Of a stretch of 21,891 nt of DNA, positions 4,733-12,883 are shown piece after piece. Positions within the stretch are counted from its first letter, which is position 1, and each line of letters opens with the position of its first letter. This DNA is from an uncultured Porphyromonadaceae bacterium (GTDB lineage Bacteria > Bacteroidota > Bacteroidia > Bacteroidales > Muribaculaceae). The stretch is from contig CAMWQY010000005.1 in assembly GCA_947176355.1 (NCBI GenBank), positions 1 to 21,891 of the forward strand, read 5' to 3'. The notes beneath the pieces were generated by a model, which was given only the letters and a program-made list of their open reading frames with translations, was not told the DNA's origin and made no database searches. The position numbers and the translations under genes were made by a program.

Positions 4733-7510
4733 ATGAAAATTAGACATTTACTTGTTATGGCAGTTGCTTCGGCTTCCGTGGCAAGTGCTTCCGCTTTCGA
4801 CTGGGATCCGGCTATTCAACAGCCGAATCCGTATGCCGACGTAACTCAAGCTTACGCGCTTGAAACTTTGAGAATCAATGCTGATTACAACTTGGTGGCT
4901 ACCGATGTAATGCCCAAGTGGATTGATGAAGATGGCAATGAGATTGTCGGCTCTTACTCTTCATTTAGCGACCCGAGTTGGGGTGAGTATTCCTACAACT
5001 TTATATTATCCGAATTCAAGAGCAACGGTGAGTACATACTTCAGTTCCCTGAGGGTATGCTCAAGAATGCTGCAGGAGAACTCAGTGATCCGAAAGAATT
5101 CTATTACACTGTACAAATCCCTGAACTGGCTGCCGGTATGTTTGATGATTTCGAAGTCCTGTCAATGACTCCTGACTTGTCACAGCCTCAGGGTGTATGG
5201 GACGAGCAACCAGTGACTATCAATACAAATCATAATGATGCAATCGGGCTTACTCTGCTTTTCTTGACTGATAAGACCACTGGCGAAAGCGTCACTATTT
5301 CTTCAAACTACACTACCGGTCGCACGCTTGGTAATGCCTCCGCAATCAGTTGGAATGTTGTAGGCTACTTCAAGTTCTTTGAAGGTCATGACTATACGGC
5401 TGAGTTCGTATTCTACAATGGCTCTGACGAGGTCTCCGAAGAAGGTGTCCCAACTCCGATAGTTGCCAGGAAGTCTTATAGTTTCACCGGTACGTTGGAA
5501 GGATATAAGTATTCCGATTTGACTCTACTGAGCATTTCGCCTGCCCCCGACTCTATGACTATAAGCCAGCCGTCTCAGGCTGTTTTCACCTATACATTCT
5601 CCGGCCCCGTCAATGTATATAAGGCTCTTACTCCTCTTGGTCAGAATGGCAATAATGTTTATCCCGAGACTTGCCTGTCGTCTAACAGTGATAAGACTGT
5701 CTGGACCCTCAATCTATCAAACGATTCTTACGTGAAGACTATCGATGCAGAGCTTGCAATCTCAATATATGCCCGTGATTTAGATGGCTATCAGCTGAAG
5801 GGTGATTTTGGAGACGAGGCTGAATCTTGCTTCACTGCTGCTTGGCCATGTGATCTCGGTGGTAAGCCAATCGTTATGGTATCTCCGACTCCAGGCGAAA
5901 GCCTTGACCGTCTTACTGAAATTGTCGTGAAATCAGAAAATGGTGAGAATATGTCTTGGTCTTGGAACGGAGAGGCTAAGGTAGTAGATAGCCAAAATGA
6001 GACAATTGCTTATCTTGAATATGATAAGACACAGGAAGACGAAAATAGTGCAGCTAAGGAATTCCACTTTACTTATTGGAAGGATGATGATCAGGTGGTT
6101 GCCCCAATCGATCTCGTAAAGAAGGGTTCTTATAAAATTGTTTTTGGCCCCGGTTGTTTCGTCTTTGGCGACCAGTTTGAGTCTCACTACAGCCGTAGCC
6201 TTACTTCGACATTCACCATCACCGGCAATGCCGATGACACTCCGGATGATCCCGTTGTAGATCCATCTGAGCAAGAAGTGTTCAACTATACAAGCGTTGA
6301 GCCCGAATCCGGCGCTACCCTGAATTCTCTTGATGTGATTACTCTTAAATATCCTGAATTTGTAAACACCAACGGCAAGGATGCGATTGTCTACAATAAA
6401 GCTGACCAATCTTTTGTATCCGATGTTCAAATATTGGGTGATGAAGATTGGACTGTAATCAAATTGGAACTTATCGATCCTGTCAAAGTTGCCGGAGAAT
6501 ATGAGATCGTGATTCCGGCTCGTGCCATCTGTAATGACGAGTTCTTCAATACAAGCGGTGAAAAAGGTATCTGCAATCCTGAGTTCCGCCTCTCTTACAC
6601 TGTAGATCCTAATGGAGCGGACGATCCTGTAGATCCACAGGAAGCTCTTGCATACTCAAGCGTTTATCCTGAAGTGGACTCCGAAGTTGAGTCTCTTGAT
6701 ACTATCGTGCTCACATTCTCTGAGCCTGTCACTTGCGAAGACTTCCCTGTAGAAGTATTCGGTGTATCCCGTAATGTGGTGGCTACAGGTGTAGGTCGCT
6801 GTGACTATATGGAGCCAACTCGTATCGTGATAGAATTTAATGAGCCTATCGTGGAAGATGGTCTATACGAAGTGGTAATTCCTAATCATGTCATAGTCAA
6901 TGAAGCATATTATGATTCAGAGGGAGCTGCCGGTCTTTGCAATCCTCAGTATAAGCTTTATTATACAGTGACTTCCAAAGGTTCTGATGATCCTGTTGAC
7001 CCCACTGTGCAGGAAGTGTTTAACTTTACTTCTGTCGATCCAGAATCAGGATCAAAGGTAAGTGAACTTAGCCACATCTCACTCACATTCCCTGCTGTTG
7101 TGGTGACTTGGAATACGACAGCATACGTATATGGTGCCAATGCTTCCGACGCTGATCCCGTGACCGAGGCTGTTATAAACTGGGACTGGGATGATGAGTA
7201 TAAGATCAATGTCGATCTCAATACCCCTGTCACTGTGGATGGAGAATATGTAGTGGTGATCCCGGCTCGTAGCATCTGTGATGATCCATTCTTCATGACT
7301 GAAGGCAAGTCCGGTATCTGCAACCCGGAAATCCGTCTAAGCTACACTGTAGATGGTGGTGCCGGCGTAGCATCTGTTTCTGAGGTGTCAGATTGCGATG
7401 TGTTCGACATCCAGGGTCGCATTGTGCTCCGTAACGCTTCTTCTGCCGATCTGAAGACTCTTTCTAAGGGTATCTACGTAGCAGGCGGAAAGAAACTCGT
7501 AATCAAATAA
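4733..7510 (+). CDS. Secreted T9SS cargo protein with three repeated beta domains (925 aa)
   Basis: A signal peptide covers residues 1-21 (ending ASA). Ig-like segments follow, with starts such as LTLLSISPAPDSMTISQPSQ near 263 and VMVSPTPGESLDRLTEIVV near 382. Three homologous ~115-aa domains lie at about 512-627, 636-748 and 760-873. Each opens with xYxSVxPExxSxxxxLxxIxLxF and closes with IPAR(S/A)IC...GxCNPxxRLSYTV or a variant. Short Asp/Pro linkers (DDPVDP) separate them. The C-terminus is a T9SS type A sorting domain (CDVFDIQGRIVLR ... GIYVAGGKKLVIK). The domains resemble bacterial Ig-like (Big_5-type) modules found in surface adhesins and glycan-binding proteins. A stalk or binding role is an inference, since no catalytic motif is visible. 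Confidence 0.82.
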   Translation: MKIRHLLVMAVASASVASASAFDWDPAIQQPNPYADVTQAYALETLRINADYNLVATDVMPKWIDEDGNEIVGSYSSFSDPSWGEYSYNFILSEFKSNGEYILQFPEGMLKNAAGELSDPKEFYYTVQIPELAAGMFDDFEVLSMTPDLSQPQGVWDEQPVTINTNHNDAIGLTLLFLTDKTTGESVTISSNYTTGRTLGNASAISWNVVGYFKFFEGHDYTAEFVFYNGSDEVSEEGVPTPIVARKSYSFTGTLEGYKYSDLTLLSISPAPDSMTISQPSQAVFTYTFSGPVNVYKALTPLGQNGNNVYPETCLSSNSDKTVWTLNLSNDSYVKTIDAELAISIYARDLDGYQLKGDFGDEAESCFTAAWPCDLGGKPIVMVSPTPGESLDRLTEIVVKSENGENMSWSWNGEAKVVDSQNETIAYLEYDKTQEDENSAAKEFHFTYWKDDDQVVAPIDLVKKGSYKIVFGPGCFVFGDQFESHYSRSLTSTFTITGNADDTPDDPVVDPSEQEVFNYTSVEPESGATLNSLDVITLKYPEFVNTNGKDAIVYNKADQSFVSDVQILGDEDWTVIKLELIDPVKVAGEYEIVIPARAICNDEFFNTSGEKGICNPEFRLSYTVDPNGADDPVDPQEALAYSSVYPEVDSEVESLDTIVLTFSEPVTCEDFPVEVFGVSRNVVATGVGRCDYMEPTRIVIEFNEPIVEDGLYEVVIPNHVIVNEAYYDSEGAAGLCNPQYKLYYTVTSKGSDDPVDPTVQEVFNFTSVDPESGSKVSELSHISLTFPAVVVTWNTTAYVYGANASDADPVTEAVINWDWDDEYKINVDLNTPVTVDGEYVVVIPARSICDDPFFMTEGKSGICNPEIRLSYTVDGGAGVASVSEVSDCDVFDIQGRIVLRNASSADLKTLSKGIYVAGGKKLVIK

Positions 7511-7520
7511 ATATCAAGCT

Positions 7521-7580
7521 AAATCATGATTAATCCTGATAAATCTTGAAAAATCATGATTAATCCTGAATAAATCCCAT
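7521..7580 (+). repeat. 10-bp tandem repeat, six units
   Basis: Six successive decamers follow one another: AAATCATGAT, TAATCCTGAT, AAATCTTGAA, AAATCATGAT, TAATCCTGAA and TAAATCCCAT. Units 1-2 and 4-5 form a 19-bp exact direct repeat (7521-7539 and 7551-7569). The period is close to one helical turn. It lies between the stop codon at 7510 and the hairpin at 7581-7610. Confidence 0.75.
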
Positions 7581-7610
7581 TCCGCAGCAGGAGTGAAACC
7601 CTGCTGCGGA
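7581..7610 (+). promoter_or_regulatory. Strong intergenic hairpin in the leader of the 1243-aa gene
   Basis: The arms 7581-7591 and 7600-7610 are perfectly complementary over 11 bp (TCCGCAGCAGG / CCTGCTGCGGA) around the 8-base loop AGTGAAAC. No T-run follows on either strand; an A-rich stretch follows on the plus strand. It therefore looks more like an mRNA stability or processing element, or a weak terminator, than a standard intrinsic terminator. It ends 30 bases before the ATG at 7641. Confidence 0.65.
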
Positions 7611-7640
7611 ACCAAAACAAAAAAACGAAACCTTACATTT

Positions 7641-10600
7641 ATGAATCAGATTAGTAAAATCAAGTCTATTATGATGGGCGTGTTTGCTGCAGTCTCTTTC
7701 ACTGTTGCTGCTGAAAATGCCCCTAAGATATTGTCGGTGCAACCCCTTTATGGTGGTTCCCTCAATTCAATGTCTGCCGATGGCAACTGGGCTGTCGGCG
7801 ATGCTCCCAACCCTGCCAACAGTACCTTCCCTGCTTTCCCAAGACTCGTGAATACAGCCACCGGAGAGTCGAAGGTGCTTTATTCAGAAAGCGAAGGCCT
7901 ACAGTCGGCTGCCATGGGTGCCACTTGCGTAAGCAATGACGGCAAGACAGTTGGCGGAAGTTATTATGGATATCCAGCGGTGTGGAAAGAAGGTTCCGGA
8001 TGGTCTTCTCTTCCGTGTCCTAAGGGGGGGTATAATGGTGGCACAGTATCGGCTATAACTCCTGATGGCAAATATGCTGTAGGACGTGTAAGCATTGAGC
8101 TATTTCACGAATATCCTTGTATGTGGGATCTTGAAAATATGACGCTCGTAGACCTTCCGGGGATGATTGTGTCTAATCCTCGCAATCAGGATATGATCGA
8201 CCAAGGTGGAGATCCTAAAGAGTGGAGCGACGCCGACCTTAATGTGCGCCTGACAGGTATTTCTCCGGATGCAAATACAATTATCGGTACAGTCGATTTT
8301 GCATTCCCTGAGATCACTTGGGAGTTTATGTATCGCAGAGATGAAGCGAAATGGTATCCTCTGGGGCTGAAGTATGAAAATGGACGTCTCACGGTTCTAA
8401 ATGATGAGATAGCAGGCGTCGGCGATTGTGTTCTTTCTGCCGATGGTTCGAAAATTGGCGGCTTATGCATGACTGTCTCTGATGCATCTGTACCATTTAC
8501 ATGCCCTGTGACAGATCCGGAAAATTTCACGCTTCACGGCGATGGTGACGGATATGGAGTCTGGGCTATTGGTTCAGATGGCGTGATCTACGGATCTACT
8601 CCCACAGCCACTCCCGTACGTAACTGGGCTGCTAAAGTCGGAAATTATTGGTATGACTGGAAATCCGTCATCAAACAGCTTTATGGCATTGACTGGATGA
8701 CCGGTGTCACAAAAGATGATCTTGGCCTCTCAGGAACGCTTATGTCCGTATCTTCCGACAATCTAAAGCTTCTTGCTTGCGATTATGCTCAAGGTTTTGC
8801 TTATATTATTTCACTCCCTCGTCCGATGGCTGAGATCTGCCAAGATGTCGACCTCCTCGGAGATTATAGGGTGTCGCCTGCTAACGGTGCAGAGTTCTCT
8901 ATGCTTCAGAAAATTGTTCTCGATATGGGGCGTCCGGTTGAAGTGAAGGGAGAAAAGGCATGTGTGCAGCTTCTTGATGCTGAAGGAAATGTAGTGCGCA
9001 GTTCCATCAACTTTGCTGTTCAGGCTGACAATAACAGAAGAGTGGAAGTGATATTCCGCAATTATAATCTCGAACCGGAAAAATCTTACACTGTAAAGAT
9101 TCCTGCAGGCTCTATGTGTATAGCCGGAGATCCTGGACGTGTCAATAAGGAGATCACAGTCCGCTATCGCGGTCGTGAAGCCGGACCTGTGAAGCCGGTC
9201 GCTTTTGCGCCTGATAATGGTGCAAGTGTAGCACGTATAAATTTGACAACTAATCCTGTGACCGTAACCTTCAATGCTCCTTTGAGTGTGGGTGAGCATC
9301 CCGACATTCGCCTTTACCAGATCAAGGATGGTGTAGAGGAATTCCTTTATGCCCTCAATGCATCAGTAAGTAATAATCAGGTGATGATCTATCCTGTCAC
9401 TGAGCAGCGCCTTGCTGAAGGCACTGACTATCGCATCGACTTTGGCGCCGGAACCGTAGCTGACCTTTCAGGCGACGGATTGAACGAAGCGTTCTCTATA
9501 ACTTACCATGGCAGCTACGTCCCGGAGATCGACCCGACTTCCAACACCATCTTCCGTGAAGATTTTTCTAATAGACTTACAAGAATGCTGTTGTTTGACG
9601 GTGATAATAATACCCCCACCGATGAAATGGCGAGTCTCGACTTTGTAGTAGAAGGCGTTTCATATCCATGGATACCTACTCGTGATGAGGATGATTCCAA
9701 CTTTGCCGCAGCTTCACATTCATGCTATGATCCTGCAGGTAAGTCTGATGACTGGATGGTGACTCCACAGCTATTTATTCCCGACGATAAGGCTACGCTT
9801 TCATTTAAGTCGCAAAGCTATAGAAATGCTAAAAACGATATTTTGAAGGTGTATGTTTGGGAGTCTGAGGATGTGGTGACTATTCTGACCCAGAATGTCG
9901 TAGATAAAATCCGTGGCAACGGAAAGCTCGTCTACAGTAAGAAGCAGACTCCCGGAGCGAGTGAAGCAAATCTTGCCGACGACTGGACTCTCAACACTGT
10001 CGACCTTTCAGAGTATGCCGGCAAGTATATCTATATCGCTTTTGTCAACGACAACCAAAACCAATCCGTAATTTTTGTCGACGACATCGTTGTAAGCCGT
10101 GAGATGGCGGCTGTATTGAGTATTGATACTCCGCAGGTTGTCGTAGATGAAGATGACATTCGCCTTAAGGGTCGCTTCGTGGTCATGAAAGAATTCGGTA
10201 TTGATGGTTATCAGTTGACGCTTTCTGATGCCACCGGAAATCTGATAGAGACAATTTCTTCCGACGAGCATCTCGAGAAAGATGAGATCAGCTCTTTCTC
10301 ATTCGAAAAGCCGATTGTGCTTGAGAAGAGTGTAGTGAATTCATTCCTCCTTAATTTCACTACCGGCTCTGAGTCTATTGAAATGAAGTATGATATCAAG
10401 AATCTTCTTTTCGAGCCTACTAAGAGAGTAGTGCTTGAGGAAATGACCGGTACTACTTGTCGGTTCTGCCCACAAGGTATCATTGCCATTGAATATATGC
10501 AGGAACTTTTCGACGACCTCTTTATCCCTGTAGCCATCCATAGCTATACAGGCGATAAGTTAGGTGGTGCCGAGCAGACTGCATACGCTTCTTTCCTTGG

Positions 10601-11372
10601 ACTTCCCGCTGCTCCAACAGGCCGAATTGCACGTGGTGCCGTTAGCTCACCGATGTATAATAATAAAATAGACTACTTATTCACATCCCCCGACGGACTC
10701 ACTTGGCTCCAGAAAGCTGAAGAAGCACTCAGCGAAAAGGCTATTGTTGATATTGAAATCAAAGCTGCCAATATTAATCAGGATAATAAGAAAGTTTCAG
10801 TAGATGTGTCGGTCAACCCTGCTATCTCCCAAAACGACGCTAATATCAATGTATTTGCCATCTTGATGGAAGATGATATCATGGGTTTCCAGACCAACGG
10901 TCTATACACTACTGAGGCTCCTGGTCTTGGCGAATGGGGTAAAGGGGGTGCTAATAGCAAGGAAACTGTATTGTGGTATTACGATGATGTGGTGAGAGGC
11001 ACAAGTGCAGTGGAGACCGGTGGCATTTATTCCGGCTTCAATGGAAAGGGAGGATACATCCCGTCTGAAATAAAGGCAGGCGAACCTATTGATTTCACAT
11101 TTGATTTCACACTTCCTTCCGGTATTGCTAATGTCGACAATACTAAGGTATGCCTGATGCTGATTGATGCGAACACCGGAGAATACCTCAATGCCGATGT
11201 CTTCAGCGATATTGCAACATCTGTAGAAGGCCTCGGTGCTGAAAATGCAGCTTCCGCTGATGTCTACGACCTGGCAGGAAGAATTGTTTTGCGCGCTGCT
11301 GCCGCTGCTGACCTTTCAGGTCTTCAGCCCGGTATCTATATTCGTGCAGGAAAGAAATTCATCGTACGTTAA
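7641..11372 (+). CDS. Large mosaic T9SS protein: HAF-like repeats, Ig-like, choice-of-anchor J-like and Omp28-like domains
   Basis: I start the gene at the ATG at 7641 because it opens a signal peptide (residues 1-24, ending TVAA before ENAPKIL). A GTG at 7593 is in frame but sits in a hairpin loop. The product is 1243 aa. Residues ~43-390 hold HAF-like repeats (VSNDGKTVGG, ITPDGKYAVG, ISPDANTIIG, LSADGSKIGG). Residues ~410-625 hold two Ig-like domains. Residues ~637-815 resemble a cleaved-adhesin/choice-of-anchor J domain (DDWMVTPQLFIPDDKATLSF ... YIAFVNDN ... VDDIVV). Residues ~925-1150 resemble Omp28, a thioredoxin-related outer-membrane family, with VLEEMTGTTCRFCPQG including a C940-x-x-C943 pair. 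The end is a type A T9SS sorting domain (VYDLAGRIVLR ... GIYIRAGKKFIVR). It is probably a surface protein; redox activity is possible but untested. Confidence 0.85.
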   Translation: MNQISKIKSIMMGVFAAVSFTVAAENAPKILSVQPLYGGSLNSMSADGNWAVGDAPNPANSTFPAFPRLVNTATGESKVLYSESEGLQSAAMGATCVSNDGKTVGGSYYGYPAVWKEGSGWSSLPCPKGGYNGGTVSAITPDGKYAVGRVSIELFHEYPCMWDLENMTLVDLPGMIVSNPRNQDMIDQGGDPKEWSDADLNVRLTGISPDANTIIGTVDFAFPEITWEFMYRRDEAKWYPLGLKYENGRLTVLNDEIAGVGDCVLSADGSKIGGLCMTVSDASVPFTCPVTDPENFTLHGDGDGYGVWAIGSDGVIYGSTPTATPVRNWAAKVGNYWYDWKSVIKQLYGIDWMTGVTKDDLGLSGTLMSVSSDNLKLLACDYAQGFAYIISLPRPMAEICQDVDLLGDYRVSPANGAEFSMLQKIVLDMGRPVEVKGEKACVQLLDAEGNVVRSSINFAVQADNNRRVEVIFRNYNLEPEKSYTVKIPAGSMCIAGDPGRVNKEITVRYRGREAGPVKPVAFAPDNGASVARINLTTNPVTVTFNAPLSVGEHPDIRLYQIKDGVEEFLYALNASVSNNQVMIYPVTEQRLAEGTDYRIDFGAGTVADLSGDGLNEAFSITYHGSYVPEIDPTSNTIFREDFSNRLTRMLLFDGDNNTPTDEMASLDFVVEGVSYPWIPTRDEDDSNFAAASHSCYDPAGKSDDWMVTPQLFIPDDKATLSFKSQSYRNAKNDILKVYVWESEDVVTILTQNVVDKIRGNGKLVYSKKQTPGASEANLADDWTLNTVDLSEYAGKYIYIAFVNDNQNQSVIFVDDIVVSREMAAVLSIDTPQVVVDEDDIRLKGRFVVMKEFGIDGYQLTLSDATGNLIETISSDEHLEKDEISSFSFEKPIVLEKSVVNSFLLNFTTGSESIEMKYDIKNLLFEPTKRVVLEEMTGTTCRFCPQGIIAIEYMQELFDDLFIPVAIHSYTGDKLGGAEQTAYASFLGLPAAPTGRIARGAVSSPMYNNKIDYLFTSPDGLTWLQKAEEALSEKAIVDIEIKAANINQDNKKVSVDVSVNPAISQNDANINVFAILMEDDIMGFQTNGLYTTEAPGLGEWGKGGANSKETVLWYYDDVVRGTSAVETGGIYSGFNGKGGYIPSEIKAGEPIDFTFDFTLPSGIANVDNTKVCLMLIDANTGEYLNADVFSDIATSVEGLGAENAASADVYDLAGRIVLRAAAAADLSGLQPGIYIRAGKKFIVR

Positions 11373-11392
11373 GAATAAGAATATGTCTTGAC

Positions 11393-12883
11393 ATGAAAGA
11401 ATTGGCTTCAAGGGCTTTTACCCCGGAAGAAGAAAAAACTATTGACCTTGTCTACGATACGCTTCTCCGTTCATACGTAGAGAGCCGGCATCGAAGGAAG
11501 GTGGAACTTGTGGGCAAAGCATTCCGCTTTGCCCGCATGGCGCATCAGGGTTGCCGTCGAAATGACGGCAGCCCATATATTCTTCATGCCCTTTTTGTCG
11601 CTCTGATATGCAGCCGTGAGCTTGGCCTTGGTTCTACCACTATTGTCTGCGCGCTGCTTCATGACATTGTGGAGCACTCTGACCGTACTATAGAGGATAT
11701 AGAAGCAAATTTTGGACCCCAGATTTCATCGATAGTAGCCGGTATCAACAAACTTTCCGGTGGTATTTTCGGCCATGCAGCCGAAACCCAGGCACTGAAG
11801 CTTCGGGATATGATGATGTCGATGAGCACTGATGTGCGCGTGATTCTCGTAAAGATGGCTGATCGCCTGCACAATCTCCGCAACATCTCGACGCAGCGTC
11901 CCGAACGCCGAAGGAGAGTGGCACGCGAATCGCTTTATGTATATGCGCCACTTGCCGAGAGGCTTGGCTTATTCTCTTTGAAGACTGAGTTTGAAGATCT
12001 TGGTTTTCGTTGCGAAGATCCGCAAAACTATGAGATGATATGCCGAAAGTTGGAGCAGAGTGTGGAGCAACGTCAAAGATTGATCGATTCATTTGTAACC
12101 CCTCTTCGCATACGATTGGAAGAAGAAGGATTGCAATGCGAGATCAAGGCAAGGGTAAAGAGTGTATATTCTATTTTCCGCAAGATGCAGAAAAAAAATA
12201 TTCCTTTTGAAGAAGTTTTCGATGTCTATGCTGTCAGAGTCATTTATGAGAATGACGATGATGATTTGGAAGAACCCATTGCCCGCCGTATAGCCGAAAT
12301 TCTTAAAGAAGACTATTCAGTGCATCCTGACCGTACCCGCGACTGGCTGCGTACGCCCAAGGATAATGGATATAGGGCTTTGCATCTTACCTTGCGTGAT
12401 AATCTTGGAAGATGGACAGAGGTGCAGATTCGAAGCCGAAAAATGGATGATATCGCCGAACTCGGCTATGCCGCCCATTGGAAATACAAGGATGGTGTGC
12501 AGACGGATACGGAGCGTCTGGATAATCTTGTCAACTCTGTCAAAGAAATTCTTGCAAATCCCGAACCGAATGCCGTCGATTTCTTGGATTCTCTGAGATT
12601 CAATATTTTTGCAAAGCAGATATATGTATTCACTCCCGATGGAAATTTGATTGAACTCCCTGCAGGCGCTACAGTGCTCGATATGGCATACGCTGCAGAT
12701 GATGAGCTCGGCAATCATTGTATCGGGGGAAAGATCAATCACAGATTGGTAAATCCTGATCATGTTCTCGATAGCGGCGATTTGGTCGAGATCATTACTG
12801 TCAAGTGTGCGGCTCCGGATGAAAATTGGCTAAGTATGTGCGTCACTGCACATGCCCGTAATATTATTAAGTCTAAAATATGA
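11393..12883 (+). CDS. Short RelA/SpoT-family (p)ppGpp enzyme with altered hydrolase site
   Basis: This 496-aa RSH protein has an HD hydrolase domain (about 40-190), a synthetase domain (about 230-365) and a TGS domain (about 408-470). It stops after ~25 more residues and lacks the helical, zinc-finger/CC and ACT regions that bring standard long RSH proteins to about 730-750 aa. The synthetase motifs look complete: IKARVKSVYSIFRKM, FDVYAVRVI, RTPKDNGYRALH and EVQIRS. In the hydrolase site H65, H90-D91, E94, D157 and N161 are present. The HDxxED motif reads HDIVEH, with His95 for Asp, and the Thr normally following DRLHNxR is Asn164. Hydrolysis may therefore be weakened, making this mainly a synthetase; this is inference. 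It lies 20 bases after the T9SS gene and overlaps the next gene by 4 bp (ATGA). Confidence 0.88.
   Translation: MKELASRAFTPEEEKTIDLVYDTLLRSYVESRHRRKVELVGKAFRFARMAHQGCRRNDGSPYILHALFVALICSRELGLGSTTIVCALLHDIVEHSDRTIEDIEANFGPQISSIVAGINKLSGGIFGHAAETQALKLRDMMMSMSTDVRVILVKMADRLHNLRNISTQRPERRRRVARESLYVYAPLAERLGLFSLKTEFEDLGFRCEDPQNYEMICRKLEQSVEQRQRLIDSFVTPLRIRLEEEGLQCEIKARVKSVYSIFRKMQKKNIPFEEVFDVYAVRVIYENDDDDLEEPIARRIAEILKEDYSVHPDRTRDWLRTPKDNGYRALHLTLRDNLGRWTEVQIRSRKMDDIAELGYAAHWKYKDGVQTDTERLDNLVNSVKEILANPEPNAVDFLDSLRFNIFAKQIYVFTPDGNLIELPAGATVLDMAYAADDELGNHCIGGKINHRLVNPDHVLDSGDLVEIITVKCAAPDENWLSMCVTAHARNIIKSKI

Noticed and set aside
7593..7640. Upstream GTG start extending the 1243-aa protein by 16 residues
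   Set aside because: The GTG lies in the loop of the 11-bp hairpin and would put 16 polar residues, including two Cys, before the signal peptide. The ATG at 7641 gives a normal signal peptide.
11373..11392. Separate promoter for the RSH gene
   Set aside because: The gap is 20 bases with no TAnnTTTG element. If there is a separate promoter, it lies inside the upstream gene and cannot be told from sequence.
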